This document shows, one piece after another, positions 50,130 through 61,151 of a stretch of 64,000 nt of DNA. The DNA is from Dehalococcoides mccartyi (GTDB taxonomy: Bacteria > Chloroflexota > Dehalococcoidia > GIF9 > DYGU01): NCBI GenBank assembly GCA_020724525.1, contig DYGU01000001.1:62001-126000 (forward strand), read 5' to 3'. The stretch's first letter is position 1; each line of letters begins with the position of its first letter. The position numbers and the translations under genes were made by a program. The notes below the pieces were generated by a model. The model was given only the letters and a program-made list of their open reading frames with translations. It searched no databases and was not told the DNA's origin.

Positions 50130-51021
50130 GCTTTAGCTCCTTGCCGGTGAGACGACGGTAGGCTTCCTGGTATCTCTCAGATGTCTCTTTGACTATCTCC
50201 GGTGGCAGCTCTGGTGCCGGGGGCTCTTTATTCCAGCCCGAAGCTGTAAGCCAGTCCCGAACTGGTTGTTTATCAAAACTGGGCTGAGACTGCCCCACAG
50301 TATATTGGCTGGCATCCCAGAAGCGACTTGAGTCTGGAGTTAAAAGCTCGTCAATGAGAATAAGCTGGTTATCAACAGTGCCAAATTCAAACTTGGTATC
50401 GGCAATGATAATTCCCCGCTTCTGAGCGTAACTCCGGGCATAGTTATAAATGGTTAGACTCGCCTGCTCAAGCCTCTGAGCTAAAGTCTTGCCCACCAAT
50501 TCTTCCAGGTCTCTTTTAGTCAAAGGCTGGTCATGCCCCGTCTCAGCTTTAGTAGTTGGGGCAAAAAGAGGCATGGGCAATTCCTCACTTTCCTTTAGTC
50601 CTTTGGGCACAGACCTTCCCGAGATAGTGCCCTTTTCTTTGTATTCTGCCCAGGCTGAGCCGGAGAGATAGCCGCGGACAACGCACTCAACAGGGATGCG
50701 CTGGGCTTTTTTGACAATCATAGAGCGACCCAAAATGTAATCAGGAACGGCATCGGGAGAAAGACATTGGGAAAGGCCACTCACTTCATTAACTACCTTT
50801 ATTAGATGGTTGGGTATCAGGTGAGAAGTTTTCTCAAACCAGAAGGCGGAAATTTGGTTGAGCACCAGTCCCTTAGTAGGTATAGCACAGGGGAGGACTA
50901 CATCAAAAGCCGAGATACGGTCTGTAGCCACTATGAGTAACTTGTCACCAAGGTCATAAGTATCCCGGACTTTGCCCCGGCAAAACAAAGGTAAAGGTAA
51001 ATCAGTCCCAAACAAAACCAT
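50116..51021 (-). CDS. purC: SAICAR synthetase
   Basis: FCRGKVRDTYDLGDKLLIVATDRISAFDVVLPCAIPTKG; start set at MVLFGTDLP because the longer ORF enters purB. Confidence 0.95.
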   Translation of the reverse strand: MVLFGTDLPLPLFCRGKVRDTYDLGDKLLIVATDRISAFDVVLPCAIPTKGLVLNQISAFWFEKTSHLIPNHLIKVVNEVSGLSQCLSPDAVPDYILGRSMIVKKAQRIPVECVVRGYLSGSAWAEYKEKGTISGRSVPKGLKESEELPMPLFAPTTKAETGHDQPLTKRDLEELVGKTLAQRLEQASLTIYNYARSYAQKRGIIIADTKFEFGTVDNQLILIDELLTPDSSRFWDASQYTVGQSQPSFDKQPVRDWLTASGWNKEPPAPELPPEIVKETSERYQEAYRRLTGKELKLVSG

Positions 51022-51034
51022 CCTGGGACCTCCC

Positions 51035-52372
51035 TTATACTGCCCTTGGAGCCAGCTCGCCAGTCTCCCCTTTCTCCCTTTCTTTAAGCCCCAATCGGGC
51101 AAAAATTTTGTCGACATATTTCGAGTAGTAGCCATAGTCAAATAGAGATTCTAACTCTTTCGGTGACAAATTAAGCGTTATCTCTGGGTCAGCTTTAAGC
51201 AGGTTAAGCAAGCCAATCTTTTCCTGCCAGGCTTTCATGGAGTTTCGCTGGACTATTTGGTAAGCCTTCTGCCGGTCTACCCCTTTCTCTATCAAAGCCA
51301 ACATGACTCTTTGAGAAAAGACCAATCCTTGAGTAATATCAAGGTTACAGCGCATATTATCCGGGTAGACCTGAAGTCCCTTCATTACTGAGGTAAACAA
51401 ATTAAGAATGTAATCTAAAACGAGGCAAGAATCAGGGAAAATAATTCGTTCCGTGGAGGAATGGCTGATATCCCGCTCGTGCCATAAAGCGATGTTTTCC
51501 AGAGAAGTCAGGGCATAACCCCGGACAAGCCGAGCCAGCCCACAAATACGCTCGCACAGTTCCGGATTTCGCTTATGGGGCATGGCTGAAGAACCAGTCT
51601 GTCCAGCTTCAAACGGTTCTTCTACTTCGCTGATCTCAGTGCGTTGCAGACTTCTGATTTCAGTAGCGAACTTTTCCAAGGAACTGGCAATAATGGCTAA
51701 GGTAGTAATAAATTGGGCATGGTGGTCACGCTGGATTATCTGACTGGAGATAGAGGCTGGAGCGAGCTCTAATTTGGCGCAAACCCTTTCCTCAATCTCA
51801 GGAGGAACTGTGGCATAAGTACCCACGACCCCTGATAGTTTACCAACAGCAACAGCTTTTTTGGCTTCAGCCTGTCTCTGGGCATTACGCTTCATTTCCT
51901 CCACCCACAAAGCCATCTTAAGACCAAAAGTAGTCGGTTCAGCATGGACACCATGAGTCCGCCCCATCATAATAGTATATTTATGCTTTACTGCTTGCTC
52001 TTCCAGGACCGCAATAAGTTTATCTATGTCTTCGGCTAAAAGGTCAGCAGCTTCCACCAACTGGAGACTTAGAGCCGTATCCATAATATCGGAAGAAGTA
52101 AGTCCAAGGTGGATAAAACGGGACTCATCGCCGAGGCTTTCAGAAACAGAACGGAGGAAAGCTGTCATATCATGATGGGTAACTTTGAGGTGTTCAGTAA
52201 TGCGCTCCAGGTCATAGCAAGCTGTCCTGATTCTGGTAAGGGCTTCTTCAGGTATGGCACCAAGTTCTGCCCAGGCTTCGCAAGCAGCCATCTCTATCTG
52301 GAGCCATTTGTCAAATTTGTTCTTTTCCGACCATATCTTTTTCATCTGGGGTCGGGAATAGCGTTCAATCAA
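51035..52372 (-). CDS. purB: Adenylosuccinate lyase
   Basis: MIERYSRPQMKKIWSEKNKFDKWLQIE; TSSDIMDTALSLQL; GRTHGVHAEPTTFG; GSSAMPHKRNPELCERI. Confidence 0.97.
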   Translation of the reverse strand: MIERYSRPQMKKIWSEKNKFDKWLQIEMAACEAWAELGAIPEEALTRIRTACYDLERITEHLKVTHHDMTAFLRSVSESLGDESRFIHLGLTSSDIMDTALSLQLVEAADLLAEDIDKLIAVLEEQAVKHKYTIMMGRTHGVHAEPTTFGLKMALWVEEMKRNAQRQAEAKKAVAVGKLSGVVGTYATVPPEIEERVCAKLELAPASISSQIIQRDHHAQFITTLAIIASSLEKFATEIRSLQRTEISEVEEPFEAGQTGSSAMPHKRNPELCERICGLARLVRGYALTSLENIALWHERDISHSSTERIIFPDSCLVLDYILNLFTSVMKGLQVYPDNMRCNLDITQGLVFSQRVMLALIEKGVDRQKAYQIVQRNSMKAWQEKIGLLNLLKADPEITLNLSPKELESLFDYGYYSKYVDKIFARLGLKEREKGETGELAPRAV

Positions 52373-52386
52373 TAACGTCTCCTTTC

Positions 52387-52845
52387 TTAACCTTCAGCTA
52401 AACTGCGACGATATTTTTGATAAGCTTCCTTTATATTACTGTATTTCAAAGACAAAATCTGGGCAGCAAGAAGAGCGGCATTTTTGACTCCCGAAGTGCC
52501 AATGCCAACACAGGCTACAGATATACCAGCTGGCATCTGGACAATAGAATAAAGCGAATCAACACCTTTAAGCTCACTAGTAGGTAAGGGTATGCCAATA
52601 ACTGGTAACGTCGTCCAACTGGCTAAGACTCCGGGTAAATGAGCCGCACTACCGGCACCAGCAATAATAATCTCTATGCCCCGGTCTTCAGCTTTTAGGG
52701 CATACTCTCTCACCTTTTCTGGATTTCTATGGGCTGACATAATAGAGACTTCATACTCGATACCAAGTTGCCTAAGCAAATCTAACGCTGGCTGCATTAG
52801 AGGCTCATCTGTTTTGCTACCCATAATAATACTAACAATGGGCAT
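52387..52845 (-). CDS. purE: N5-carboxyaminoimidazole ribonucleotide mutase
   Basis: VSIIMGSKTDEPLMQPALDLL; SAHRNPEKVREYA; IIAGAGSAAHLPGVLAS. Confidence 0.96.
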   Translation of the reverse strand: MPIVSIIMGSKTDEPLMQPALDLLRQLGIEYEVSIMSAHRNPEKVREYALKAEDRGIEIIIAGAGSAAHLPGVLASWTTLPVIGIPLPTSELKGVDSLYSIVQMPAGISVACVGIGTSGVKNAALLAAQILSLKYSNIKEAYQKYRRSLAEG

Positions 52846-54111
52846 TTAGTTTACCTCCCGGGCGGCAATATCCCTGCGGTAATGGCAACCCTCAAAGTGG
52901 ATTCGTGTTAGGTTATTATAAACTTTAGCCCGGGCTTCAGCCATAGTTTTACCTGTGGCTGTTACCGTAAGCACCCTGCCACCATCAGTATACGCTCTTC
53001 CGTCCTCGCCCAGTTTGGTGCCAGCATGGAAGACAAGGGCATCCTTGTCTAATTTATCCAATCCCTCGATAGGGTATCCGGTGCTATAACTTCCGGGATA
53101 ACCAGCTGATGCCATTACTACGCCAACACAAGCATCATCACTCCATTCTATATTAATTTCTTCAAGCTCATTGCTAACTACCGCTAATAAAATGTCTACC
53201 AGGTCAGTCTTTAAGCGAGGCAGAATGGCTTGCGTCTCTGGGTCACCAAACCGGGCATTAAACTCAAGCACCTTTGGTCCCTCAGAGGTAAGCATCAACC
53301 CGGCATAGAGTACCCCCTTATAGGGTATACTTTCCTCAGCCATGGCTTTAACTGCCGGTATCAAGATAGTTTCAGTAACCTTCTGAGTCAAGGTAGTATC
53401 AAAAAAGCCCGGGGGGCTGTAACTTCCCATACCACCAGTATTGGGACCACGGTCACTGTCAAAAACCCTTTTATAATCGCAAGCTGGGACAAGGGGTATA
53501 ACAGTATCTCCATCCGTAAAAGCCAGAAGGCTAACTTCCATACCTTCAAGGCATTCTTCAATGACTACTTTGTCACCGGCCGAGCCAAAGACTTTCGCCT
53601 CCATAATATCAGAAAGGGCTTTTAGGGCATCTTCTTTAAAGTTAGCCACGGTTACACCCTTACCAGCAGCCAGACCATCAGCTTTAACGACTATAGGAGA
53701 GTCATGCAGTTCAAGGTACTGGCGGGCTTCAAGGTAAGAGTCAAAAATAATACCATCAGGACAGGGGATTTTATATTTTTGCATTAACTTTTTGGCAAAG
53801 ACCTTGCTTGACTCTATTTGAGTCGCCATCTTAGTCGGACCAAAAATAGGAATATCCAGTTTCTGAAAATAGTCGACAATGCCTGAAGCCAAAGGGGCTT
53901 CAGGACCGACTACAACCAAATCAACCTGTTTTTCTATGGCAGCTCTGCCAATATTTTCTATATCGGTGGGACGCAGGTTTAGATTATGAGCAATAAAGGC
54001 TGTCCCGGCATTACCAGGAACAGTGTAAACTTCCATTACTTTCAGGCTATGGCAAATTTTCCAGACTAAGGCATGCTCCCGAGCCCCACTGCCAATGACC
54101 ATCACCTTCAT
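52846..54111 (-). CDS. purD: Phosphoribosylamine-glycine ligase
   Basis: KVMVIGSGAREHALVWKI; VVGPEAPLASGIVDYF; VVKADGLAAGKGVTVA; EFNARFGDPETQAILPRLK. Confidence 0.97.
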   Translation of the reverse strand: MKVMVIGSGAREHALVWKICHSLKVMEVYTVPGNAGTAFIAHNLNLRPTDIENIGRAAIEKQVDLVVVGPEAPLASGIVDYFQKLDIPIFGPTKMATQIESSKVFAKKLMQKYKIPCPDGIIFDSYLEARQYLELHDSPIVVKADGLAAGKGVTVANFKEDALKALSDIMEAKVFGSAGDKVVIEECLEGMEVSLLAFTDGDTVIPLVPACDYKRVFDSDRGPNTGGMGSYSPPGFFDTTLTQKVTETILIPAVKAMAEESIPYKGVLYAGLMLTSEGPKVLEFNARFGDPETQAILPRLKTDLVDILLAVVSNELEEINIEWSDDACVGVVMASAGYPGSYSTGYPIEGLDKLDKDALVFHAGTKLGEDGRAYTDGGRVLTVTATGKTMAEARAKVYNNLTRIHFEGCHYRRDIAAREVN

Positions 54112-54183
54112 TTCTTCTTTTTCCTTTTATGTTTACCCCTTGTTCTTTTTACTCCTTTCAATTTTGGTCTGTGCGCCATAGCG

Positions 54184-55845
54184 CTATTCCCATTCTATAG
54201 TCGCCGGTGGCTTGCTGGTAATATCATAAACTACCCTGTTGACACCGGGAACCTCGTTAACAATCCGATTAGAAATACGAGTCAGTAGGTCATAAGGGAG
54301 GTGTGCCCAATCAGCAGTCATAGCATCTTCACTGGTTACAGCCCGGATAGCCACCAGATACCCGTAAGTTCGATAATCTCCCATCACCCCAACACTTTTA
54401 ACATCTGTTAAAACAGCGAAACTCTGCCACAGTTGCCGATACAACTTGGCTTTTTTAATTTCGTTCATCACAATCCAGTCAGCAGCCCGAAGTATCTCAA
54501 GGCGTTGCTTAGTTACCTCACCAATAATACGAATAGCCAGACCCGGTCCCGGAAAAGGTTGTCGCCATATCATGTCTTCAGGTAACCCTAAAGCTAACCC
54601 TACCTCCCGGACTTCATCCTTAAACAGATTACGCAGGGGTTCAATCAAGGTCAAAGACATCCGAGCTGGCAAGCCACCTACATTATGGTGAGTCTTAATT
54701 TTGGCAGAAACCTTGGTCTGGGCAGCCGTGCTCTCAATAACATCAGGATAAAGAGTACCCTGAGCTAATAAGTCAACCTTGCCTAACTTACTTGCTTCCT
54801 CCTCAAAGACCCTGATAAATTCTTCACCGATACGATGGCGCTTTTCTTCGGGGTCAACTACCCCCCGTAACTGCTCGAGAAATCTTTCCGAGGCATCAAC
54901 ATAGACGACATTCATGTGAAGATTACGCTGGAAGGTGTTAAGAACTCGTTCTGATTCTTCCCGGCGTAATAGACCGTTATTAACAAAAATGCAAGTTAAC
55001 TGGTCGTTAATAGCCCGATGGATGAGGGTAGCCACCACTGCAGAATCGACACCACCGGAAAGAGCACAAATGACCTTACCTTCCCCTACTTGTTGCTTAA
55101 TCCTATCTATACTTTCGGCGATAAAGTTACTCGGAGTCCAGTTACCTTTACAACCACAAATTTCATAGAGAAAGTTCTGAAGTATCATCTTGCCATGAGG
55201 GGTATGAACCACTTCAGGGTGAAATTGCAGACCGAAGATGTTATTGTCATTACCCATAACGGAAATGGGGGAGTTATCGGTATAAGCTAAAGCCCTGAAG
55301 CCCGGGGGCAGTTTCATGATCTGGTCTCCGTGGCTCATCCACACAGGTAACGAGGGAGGAAGGTTAGCAAAAAGAGGAGTATCGGTAGCACTCAGGTGTA
55401 GAATGGCGTGCCCATATTCATGCTTAGACCCTGAAGCCACCTGTCCACCTAACTGATGGGTAAGTACTTGCATTCCATAGCAGATACCCAGAACTGGCAA
55501 GCGACTTTCATAAACATAAGATGGAGCTAAAGGTACCCCTGGGTCATAGACACTCGCCGGTCCACCGGAGAGAATAAATCCTTTAGGATTTAAGGAAGCT
55601 ATCTTTTGCCAGGGAGTATCGTGAGGAACAAGTTCGCAGTAAACACGACACTCTCGAACCCGACGGGCGATTAGCATACTATATTGAGAGCCGAAGTCAA
55701 TAACAACTACAGTTTCTCGCTCCGGGGTAGGTCTTAGTCCCTCTTCGGCAATGGCTGCTTCGCCATGGAGTTCCTTGGCGATTTCTAAATAGGCAGAAAC
55801 TTCAATATCATCACTTGTAGCAACACGGTGGCTCTCGTCTCCCAT
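54184..55845 (-). CDS. guaA: GMP synthase (glutamine-hydrolysing)
   Basis: [55 protein letters not shown]; terminal [12 protein letters not shown]. Confidence 0.97.
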   Translation of the reverse strand: MGDESHRVATSDDIEVSAYLEIAKELHGEAAIAEEGLRPTPERETVVVIDFGSQYSMLIARRVRECRVYCELVPHDTPWQKIASLNPKGFILSGGPASVYDPGVPLAPSYVYESRLPVLGICYGMQVLTHQLGGQVASGSKHEYGHAILHLSATDTPLFANLPPSLPVWMSHGDQIMKLPPGFRALAYTDNSPISVMGNDNNIFGLQFHPEVVHTPHGKMILQNFLYEICGCKGNWTPSNFIAESIDRIKQQVGEGKVICALSGGVDSAVVATLIHRAINDQLTCIFVNNGLLRREESERVLNTFQRNLHMNVVYVDASERFLEQLRGVVDPEEKRHRIGEEFIRVFEEEASKLGKVDLLAQGTLYPDVIESTAAQTKVSAKIKTHHNVGGLPARMSLTLIEPLRNLFKDEVREVGLALGLPEDMIWRQPFPGPGLAIRIIGEVTKQRLEILRAADWIVMNEIKKAKLYRQLWQSFAVLTDVKSVGVMGDYRTYGYLVAIRAVTSEDAMTADWAHLPYDLLTRISNRIVNEVPGVNRVVYDITSKPPATIEWE

Positions 55846-55891
55846 TACCCCTCCTTAAATATACTACCAAGATTATCATTGTGGTATACTT

Positions 55892-56539
55892 GTGTCAATA
55901 AAAATGAGGCAAGAAATTCTATTAACCTTGACTGAACAAATCCGGAAAGGGATCCAAATCTTAAAAGCAGGAGGCACGGTTGCTTATCCTACCGACACAG
56001 TCTATGGTTTAGGGGCTGATGCCTTTAATAAGAGAGCTGTCGAGAAAATTTACGAAATAAAAGGGCGCCCTCGGCAATCTGCCTTCCCTTTACTACTTGC
56101 CAATAGTAATCAAGTAGCCGATGTAGCCAGTTCGGTATCAGAAATTGCCTGGCTGCTGATGAGCCACTTTTGGCCCGGGGGGTTGACCCTTGTGTTGCCG
56201 AAAGGGATAAACCTGCCTGACTACCTTAGTTATGGAGATGCCACAGTAGCAGTCAGAATTCCTAATCACCCGGTCCCCTTAGCTCTCATTAAAGGGTTGG
56301 GCTCACCGTTAATTGGTACCAGCGCTAATATTAGTGGTCAGCCCAGTGCCTTAACCGCCAAGGAAGTGAAGATTCAGCTGGGTGGAAGGATAAGCCTTAC
56401 TATTGATGGCGGTAGATGCCCAGGTGGAGTCGAGTCCACTATAATTGATGTTACTAGAAAAACGCCCAAAATCCAGCGACAGGGTCTAATACCCAGGGAA
56501 GAAATAGAAAGGGTATTAGGGATAAATTTAGGGGAATAG
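55892..56539 (+). CDS. L-threonylcarbamoyladenylate synthase (Sua5/YwlC/TsaC)
   Basis: LKAGGTVAYPTDTVYGLGADAFNKRAVEKIYEIKGRPRQSAFPLLL; GSPLIGTSANISGQPS; GGVESTIID. Confidence 0.94.
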   Translation: MSIKMRQEILLTLTEQIRKGIQILKAGGTVAYPTDTVYGLGADAFNKRAVEKIYEIKGRPRQSAFPLLLANSNQVADVASSVSEIAWLLMSHFWPGGLTLVLPKGINLPDYLSYGDATVAVRIPNHPVPLALIKGLGSPLIGTSANISGQPSALTAKEVKIQLGGRISLTIDGGRCPGGVESTIIDVTRKTPKIQRQGLIPREEIERVLGINLGE

Positions 56540-56542
56540 GCT

Positions 56543-56998
56543 ATCAAGATAGCTCTTGGCTGCGACCATCGTGGCTTTGAATTAAAGCAAAGGATAGTTC
56601 CTTTCCTTGCCGAAACTGGCTACGAATTTGAAGATTTTGGCTGTTACGACTCGTCCCCGGTGGACTACCCTGATATTACAGAAAAAGTCTGTAAGGAGAT
56701 ATTATCAGGGAAGTTCCAGAGAGGGATTCTGGTATGCAGTACTGGTATTGGGATGAGCATAGCTGCCAACAAGCTAAGAGGCATCAGGGCTGCCTTATGT
56801 TCTGACATCTTCAGCGCTATCCGGTCGCGGCGACATAACGACGCTAATGTTCTGGTTCTCGGGGGTGACATTATTGGACAAGGAATAGCTTTAGAAATAG
56901 TTAAGACCTTCCTTACCACCGAATTTGAAGGTGGTCGACACCTGCGCCGCCTCCAGAAAGTGCATCAATTAGAAACAAACTTACTTGACACTCAGTAG
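56543..56998 (+). CDS. rpiB: Ribose-5-phosphate isomerase B/LacAB-type isomerase; apparent ATC start
   Basis: Frame reads IKIALGCDHRGFELKQRIVPFLAETGYEFEDFGCYDSSPVDYPDITEKVC...LVCSTGIGMSIAANKLRGIRAALCSD; ATC sits where ATG is expected. Confidence 0.88.
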   Translation: MKIALGCDHRGFELKQRIVPFLAETGYEFEDFGCYDSSPVDYPDITEKVCKEILSGKFQRGILVCSTGIGMSIAANKLRGIRAALCSDIFSAIRSRRHNDANVLVLGGDIIGQGIALEIVKTFLTTEFEGGRHLRRLQKVHQLETNLLDTQ

Positions 56999-57040
56999 TG
57001 TCTATGATATGTTTCCTAAACATAAGCTTCTCAGCCTTGC

Positions 57041-57063
57041 CCGTCCCGGAAGGGGCGGTTTTT
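57041..57063 (+). terminator. Intrinsic terminator or attenuator hairpin upstream of ilvD
   Basis: CCGTCCC-GGAA-GGGGCGG (one G-U pair) followed by TTTTT, 24 nt before the ilvD ATG. Confidence 0.7.
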
Positions 57064-57086
57064 AGCTTTGGACAAAGGGTGTGGCC

Positions 57087-58766
57087 ATGAAAAGTGAAGT
57101 TGTTAAACAGGGCATTGAACGAGCACCGCATCGGGCTTTGCTATACGCCTTAGGGATTTCCAAAAAGGACTTAGCCAAACCTTTTATTGGTATAGTTAAT
57201 AGTTTTAGTGAGATTGTTCCCGGACACATTCACCTAAGAGCCATCGCCCAGGCTGTTAAAGAAGGGATCCAAAGCCAGGGTGGTATTGGCTTTGAAGTCA
57301 ATACCATAGCTGTCTGCGATGGTATTGCTATGAACCATCCCGGAATGAAATACAGTCTCCCCTGTCGAGAACTTATTGCTGATTCAGTGGAAGTTATAGC
57401 CGAAGCTCACGCCTTTGATGGACTGGTCTTTATACCTAACTGCGACAAGATAGTCCCGGGAATGCTTATGGCAGCGGTAAGGCTCAACATTCCAGCTATT
57501 TTCATAAGTGGTGGTCCGATGCTGGCTGGGCAATGGCGGTCCGGTGATAGCAACAAATTTGTCGATCTTAGCTCTGTATTTATGGCTGTAGGCAAGGTGG
57601 CTAAAGGGGAAATGACCGAATCTGAACTGGAGGAACTGGAAAGAATTGCCTGCCCCGGCTGTGGTAGCTGCGCTGGTATGTTCACGGCTAACACTATGAA
57701 TTGCTTGACAGAAGCTCTGGGAATGGCTTTGCCTGGCAACGGGACTATACCGGCAGTAGAAGCACGGCGCACAAACCTGGCTTATGAGACTGGGCAGCAA
57801 ATTGTGGAGATTTTAAAACAAAACATTCGTCCTCGTGATATTATTACTAACAACTCCCTATATAATGCTTTCGCTGTGGACATGGCTTTAGGCGGCAGCA
57901 CTAACTCGGTACTTCATCTTATGGCAATAGCTTATGAGACAGGGATTGAGTTTCCCTTATCTTTAGTGAATGAAATCAGCTCCCGCATCCCACATATCTG
58001 CAAAATTAGCCCGGCAAGCGATTATCATGTAGAAGATTTAGACCGGGCTGGGGGTATACCAGCAGTAGTGAAAGAACTGGCACCACTTTTGAAGCTCAAG
58101 GCTAAAACAGTTCTCGGTAAGCCCCTGGCTCAAATTATAGACAAAGCTTTGGTTAAGAATTCAGAAGTAATTCGGCCAGTATCTAAACCTTACTCAGCTA
58201 CCGGAGGCATTACTATTCTTTTTGGCAACCTGGCACCTGAAGGAGCTGTAGTAAAAAGTGCTGCCGTAGCTCCAGAAATGCTCAAACATGAAGGGCCGGC
58301 GCGTGTTTTTGATGGTGAAGAAGCAGCGACAGCAGCTATAATACAAGGCAAAATTAAGTCTGGAGAAGTAATTATTATTCGCTACGAAGGACCAAAGGGT
58401 GGACCGGGAATGCGTGAAATGTTAACTCCAACTTCGCTTCTCAGTGGTATGGGAATGGATAAAGAAGTAGCTCTGGTAACTGACGGACGTTTCTCTGGAG
58501 CAACTCGAGGAGCCGCTATAGGTCATGTCTCACCAGAAGCTGCCAGTCAAGGTCCCATTGCAGCAGTGCGCAATGGTGACACCATTAAGATTGATATCCT
58601 GGGACACAAGCTTGAAATAGATATAAGCAAGGAAGAAATGGAAAAGCGCCTTTCCCAGTTGCCCAAATTCCAACCGAAAGTCACCAGTCCTTATCTTGGG
58701 CGCTATATGGAAAAAGTAGGCTCAGCCAGCAAAGGGGCAGTATTTATTAGTGCGGAGACAAAATGA
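57087..58766 (+). CDS. ilvD: Dihydroxy-acid dehydratase
   Basis: [81 protein letters not shown]. Confidence 0.97.
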   Translation: MKSEVVKQGIERAPHRALLYALGISKKDLAKPFIGIVNSFSEIVPGHIHLRAIAQAVKEGIQSQGGIGFEVNTIAVCDGIAMNHPGMKYSLPCRELIADSVEVIAEAHAFDGLVFIPNCDKIVPGMLMAAVRLNIPAIFISGGPMLAGQWRSGDSNKFVDLSSVFMAVGKVAKGEMTESELEELERIACPGCGSCAGMFTANTMNCLTEALGMALPGNGTIPAVEARRTNLAYETGQQIVEILKQNIRPRDIITNNSLYNAFAVDMALGGSTNSVLHLMAIAYETGIEFPLSLVNEISSRIPHICKISPASDYHVEDLDRAGGIPAVVKELAPLLKLKAKTVLGKPLAQIIDKALVKNSEVIRPVSKPYSATGGITILFGNLAPEGAVVKSAAVAPEMLKHEGPARVFDGEEAATAAIIQGKIKSGEVIIIRYEGPKGGPGMREMLTPTSLLSGMGMDKEVALVTDGRFSGATRGAAIGHVSPEAASQGPIAAVRNGDTIKIDILGHKLEIDISKEEMEKRLSQLPKFQPKVTSPYLGRYMEKVGSASKGAVFISAETK

Positions 58767-60454
58767 CAAAAACTGGTGCTCAGATTTTGTGTGAAAGTCT
58801 GGTTATGGAAGGTACTGAGGTTATCTTCGGCTTCCCTGGCGGAGCCATATTGCCCTTTTATGACGCTCTCCTCCAGTACCCTCAACTTCGACATATCTTA
58901 GTCCGCCACGAACAAGGAGCCGCTCATGCTGCCGATGGCTATGCCCGAGCTACTGGAAAAGTAGGGGTTTGTGTCGCCACTTCAGGTCCAGGGGCAGCTA
59001 ACTTGGTGACCGGCATTGCTAATGCTTGTCTCGACTCCTCACCTATAATTGCCATTACCGGTCAAGTAGCCAGACCCTTCATTGGCAAAGATGCTTTCCA
59101 GGAAGTAGACATCACCGGCATCACAGTTCCGATTACAAAGCATAACTACCTTGTCCTTGAGGCAGCTCAAATGGCAAAAACGGTTAAAGGGGCTTTCTTT
59201 ATTGCGCAAACGGGTAGACCAGGACCAATACTCATTGACATACCCAGGGACGTTCTCCAGGAAAGTGCCGAATTTGTCTACCCGGATAAGGTTGACCTAC
59301 CGGGGTATAAGCTTACCCTTCAGGGACATTCAGCTCAAATTAAGAGAGCTGCTGAGCTTATTAATACTGCCCGCAATCCGGTTATTATTGCTGGCAGGGG
59401 AGTCATCATTTCCAAAGCCTATACTGAGCTCAAGGAGTTAGCCGAGAAAGCCCAAATACCGGTGATCACAACCCTCTTAGGTATCAGTTGTTTTCCCGAA
59501 ACCCATGTTCTCAGTCTCGGGATGTTGGGAATGCATGGTATGGCTTATGCCAATATGGCGGTGACTAATGCTGACCTGGTCATTGCCATTGGAATGAGAT
59601 TTGATGACCGGGCAACCGGAAAGGTTAGTGCTTTTGCACCGCAGGCTCGCATCATACAGATTGATATCGACCCAGCGGAAATAGGCAAAAACGTCCGAGT
59701 AGATGTGCCTATTGTTGGTGATGTCAAAAATGTTATCTCCGCTCTCAACAAGCAAATTACTCCTGGTGAGCATATAGACTGGCTTCGCCAGATAGAACAG
59801 TGGCGGCAGGAACATCCGTCAACAGAAATAAGAGATTGTGATGAACTTTTGCCTCAGTATGTTGTTCGCCAGATTTGGGAAGTTACTAAAGGTGATGCCA
59901 CTATAGTCACCGGTGTCGGTCAAAACCAGATGTGGTCAGCCCAGCATTTTATTTATACCAAACCAAACAGCTTCATTTCTTCCGGTGGTCTGGGCACCAT
60001 GGGGTTCGAACTACCCGGAGCCATTGGAGTCAAGGTAGGTCGCCCTGAGGAAACAGTATGGTGTATTGCTGGTGATGGCGGCTTTCAAATGACTATCCAG
60101 GAGTTGGCTACAGTAGTCCAGGAAAATGTAGCTATTAAAATAGCTATTATTAATAATGGTTATTTAGGAATGGTAAGACAGTGGCAAGAACTTTTTTACG
60201 GACGGCGCTATGTAGCAACTCCCCTTTTGGGACCGGACTTTGTCAAAATCGCCGAAGCTTATGGGATCGCTGGATTAAGAGTTAAGAATAAAAGGGAAGT
60301 AATCCCGGCAATTGAGAGAGCTATGGAATACTCAGGCCCTTTTCTTATAGACTTCATGGTGGAACCGGAGGAAAATGTCTTTCCTATGGTGCCACCAGGA
60401 GCCACTTTAGCTGAAGTGATAGAGAGACCGAAGCCACAAAAAGTAAACCCTTAA
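58763..60454 (+). CDS. ilvB: Acetolactate synthase large subunit
   Basis: [67 protein letters not shown]; overlaps ilvD by 4 nt. Confidence 0.97.
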   Translation: MTKTGAQILCESLVMEGTEVIFGFPGGAILPFYDALLQYPQLRHILVRHEQGAAHAADGYARATGKVGVCVATSGPGAANLVTGIANACLDSSPIIAITGQVARPFIGKDAFQEVDITGITVPITKHNYLVLEAAQMAKTVKGAFFIAQTGRPGPILIDIPRDVLQESAEFVYPDKVDLPGYKLTLQGHSAQIKRAAELINTARNPVIIAGRGVIISKAYTELKELAEKAQIPVITTLLGISCFPETHVLSLGMLGMHGMAYANMAVTNADLVIAIGMRFDDRATGKVSAFAPQARIIQIDIDPAEIGKNVRVDVPIVGDVKNVISALNKQITPGEHIDWLRQIEQWRQEHPSTEIRDCDELLPQYVVRQIWEVTKGDATIVTGVGQNQMWSAQHFIYTKPNSFISSGGLGTMGFELPGAIGVKVGRPEETVWCIAGDGGFQMTIQELATVVQENVAIKIAIINNGYLGMVRQWQELFYGRRYVATPLLGPDFVKIAEAYGIAGLRVKNKREVIPAIERAMEYSGPFLIDFMVEPEENVFPMVPPGATLAEVIERPKPQKVNP

Positions 60455-60573
60455 AGCTCTTTAGTTTAATAGCTCATGCGAGGCGTCCCGAACAAAGTGA
60501 GGGAGCTCCAAGAGATTGCCACGCTTCACTTGTAATGACAGACAAAATTGCTGAAGTTTGGAGGTAGCAGCAA

Positions 60574-61146
60574 ATGACTATGAAACATACTTTGGTAGCT
60601 TTAGTCGAGGACAAGCCTGGTGTCCTAAACCGTGTTGCCAGTCTTTTCCGTCGGCGCAATTTTAATATTGATACTATTGCTGTTGGTCATACCGAGCAGC
60701 CCAATCTATCACGAATGACTATTGTCGTCGAGGGTGATAGCGCTAAGGTGGAACAAGTTAGAAAACAATTAGATAAGGTTATCGAGGTGGTTAAAATCGT
60801 TGACATAACTGATCAGGAGATAGTAGAGCGAGAACTGGCATTAATCAAGGTCAAAGCAACCGCTTCCACGAGGAGTGAGATAATTCAAATTGTGGATATT
60901 TTCCGCGCCAATATAGTGGACGTAGCCAGTGATTCCTTGATAATAGAAGTTACCGGAGATGAGGATAAAATCGATTCCTTATTCAACCTACTTAGGGGTT
61001 TTGGCATAAGGGAGATAGCAAGGACTGGTTGCATTGCTTTAACCCGGGGTAGCACTGGTCCACTAATTGTCGAAGAAGAGCCAAAAGTAATAAAGCAACC
61101 CCGAAGACCATTACCCCCAGAAGCAGAAACCGCACCTGACTGGTAA
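60574..61146 (+). CDS. ilvN: Acetolactate synthase small subunit
   Basis: HTLVALVEDKPGVLNRVASLFRRRNFNIDTIAVGHTEQPNLSRMTIVVEGD (ACT domain). Confidence 0.96.
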   Translation: MTMKHTLVALVEDKPGVLNRVASLFRRRNFNIDTIAVGHTEQPNLSRMTIVVEGDSAKVEQVRKQLDKVIEVVKIVDITDQEIVERELALIKVKATASTRSEIIQIVDIFRANIVDVASDSLIIEVTGDEDKIDSLFNLLRGFGIREIARTGCIALTRGSTGPLIVEEEPKVIKQPRRPLPPEAETAPDW

Positions 61147-61151
61147 TAAAA

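Noticed and set aside
51022-51141. N-terminal extension of PurC (MTMATTRNMSTKF...)
   Set aside because: It lies inside purB coding sequence; PurC plausibly starts at MVLFGTDLP.
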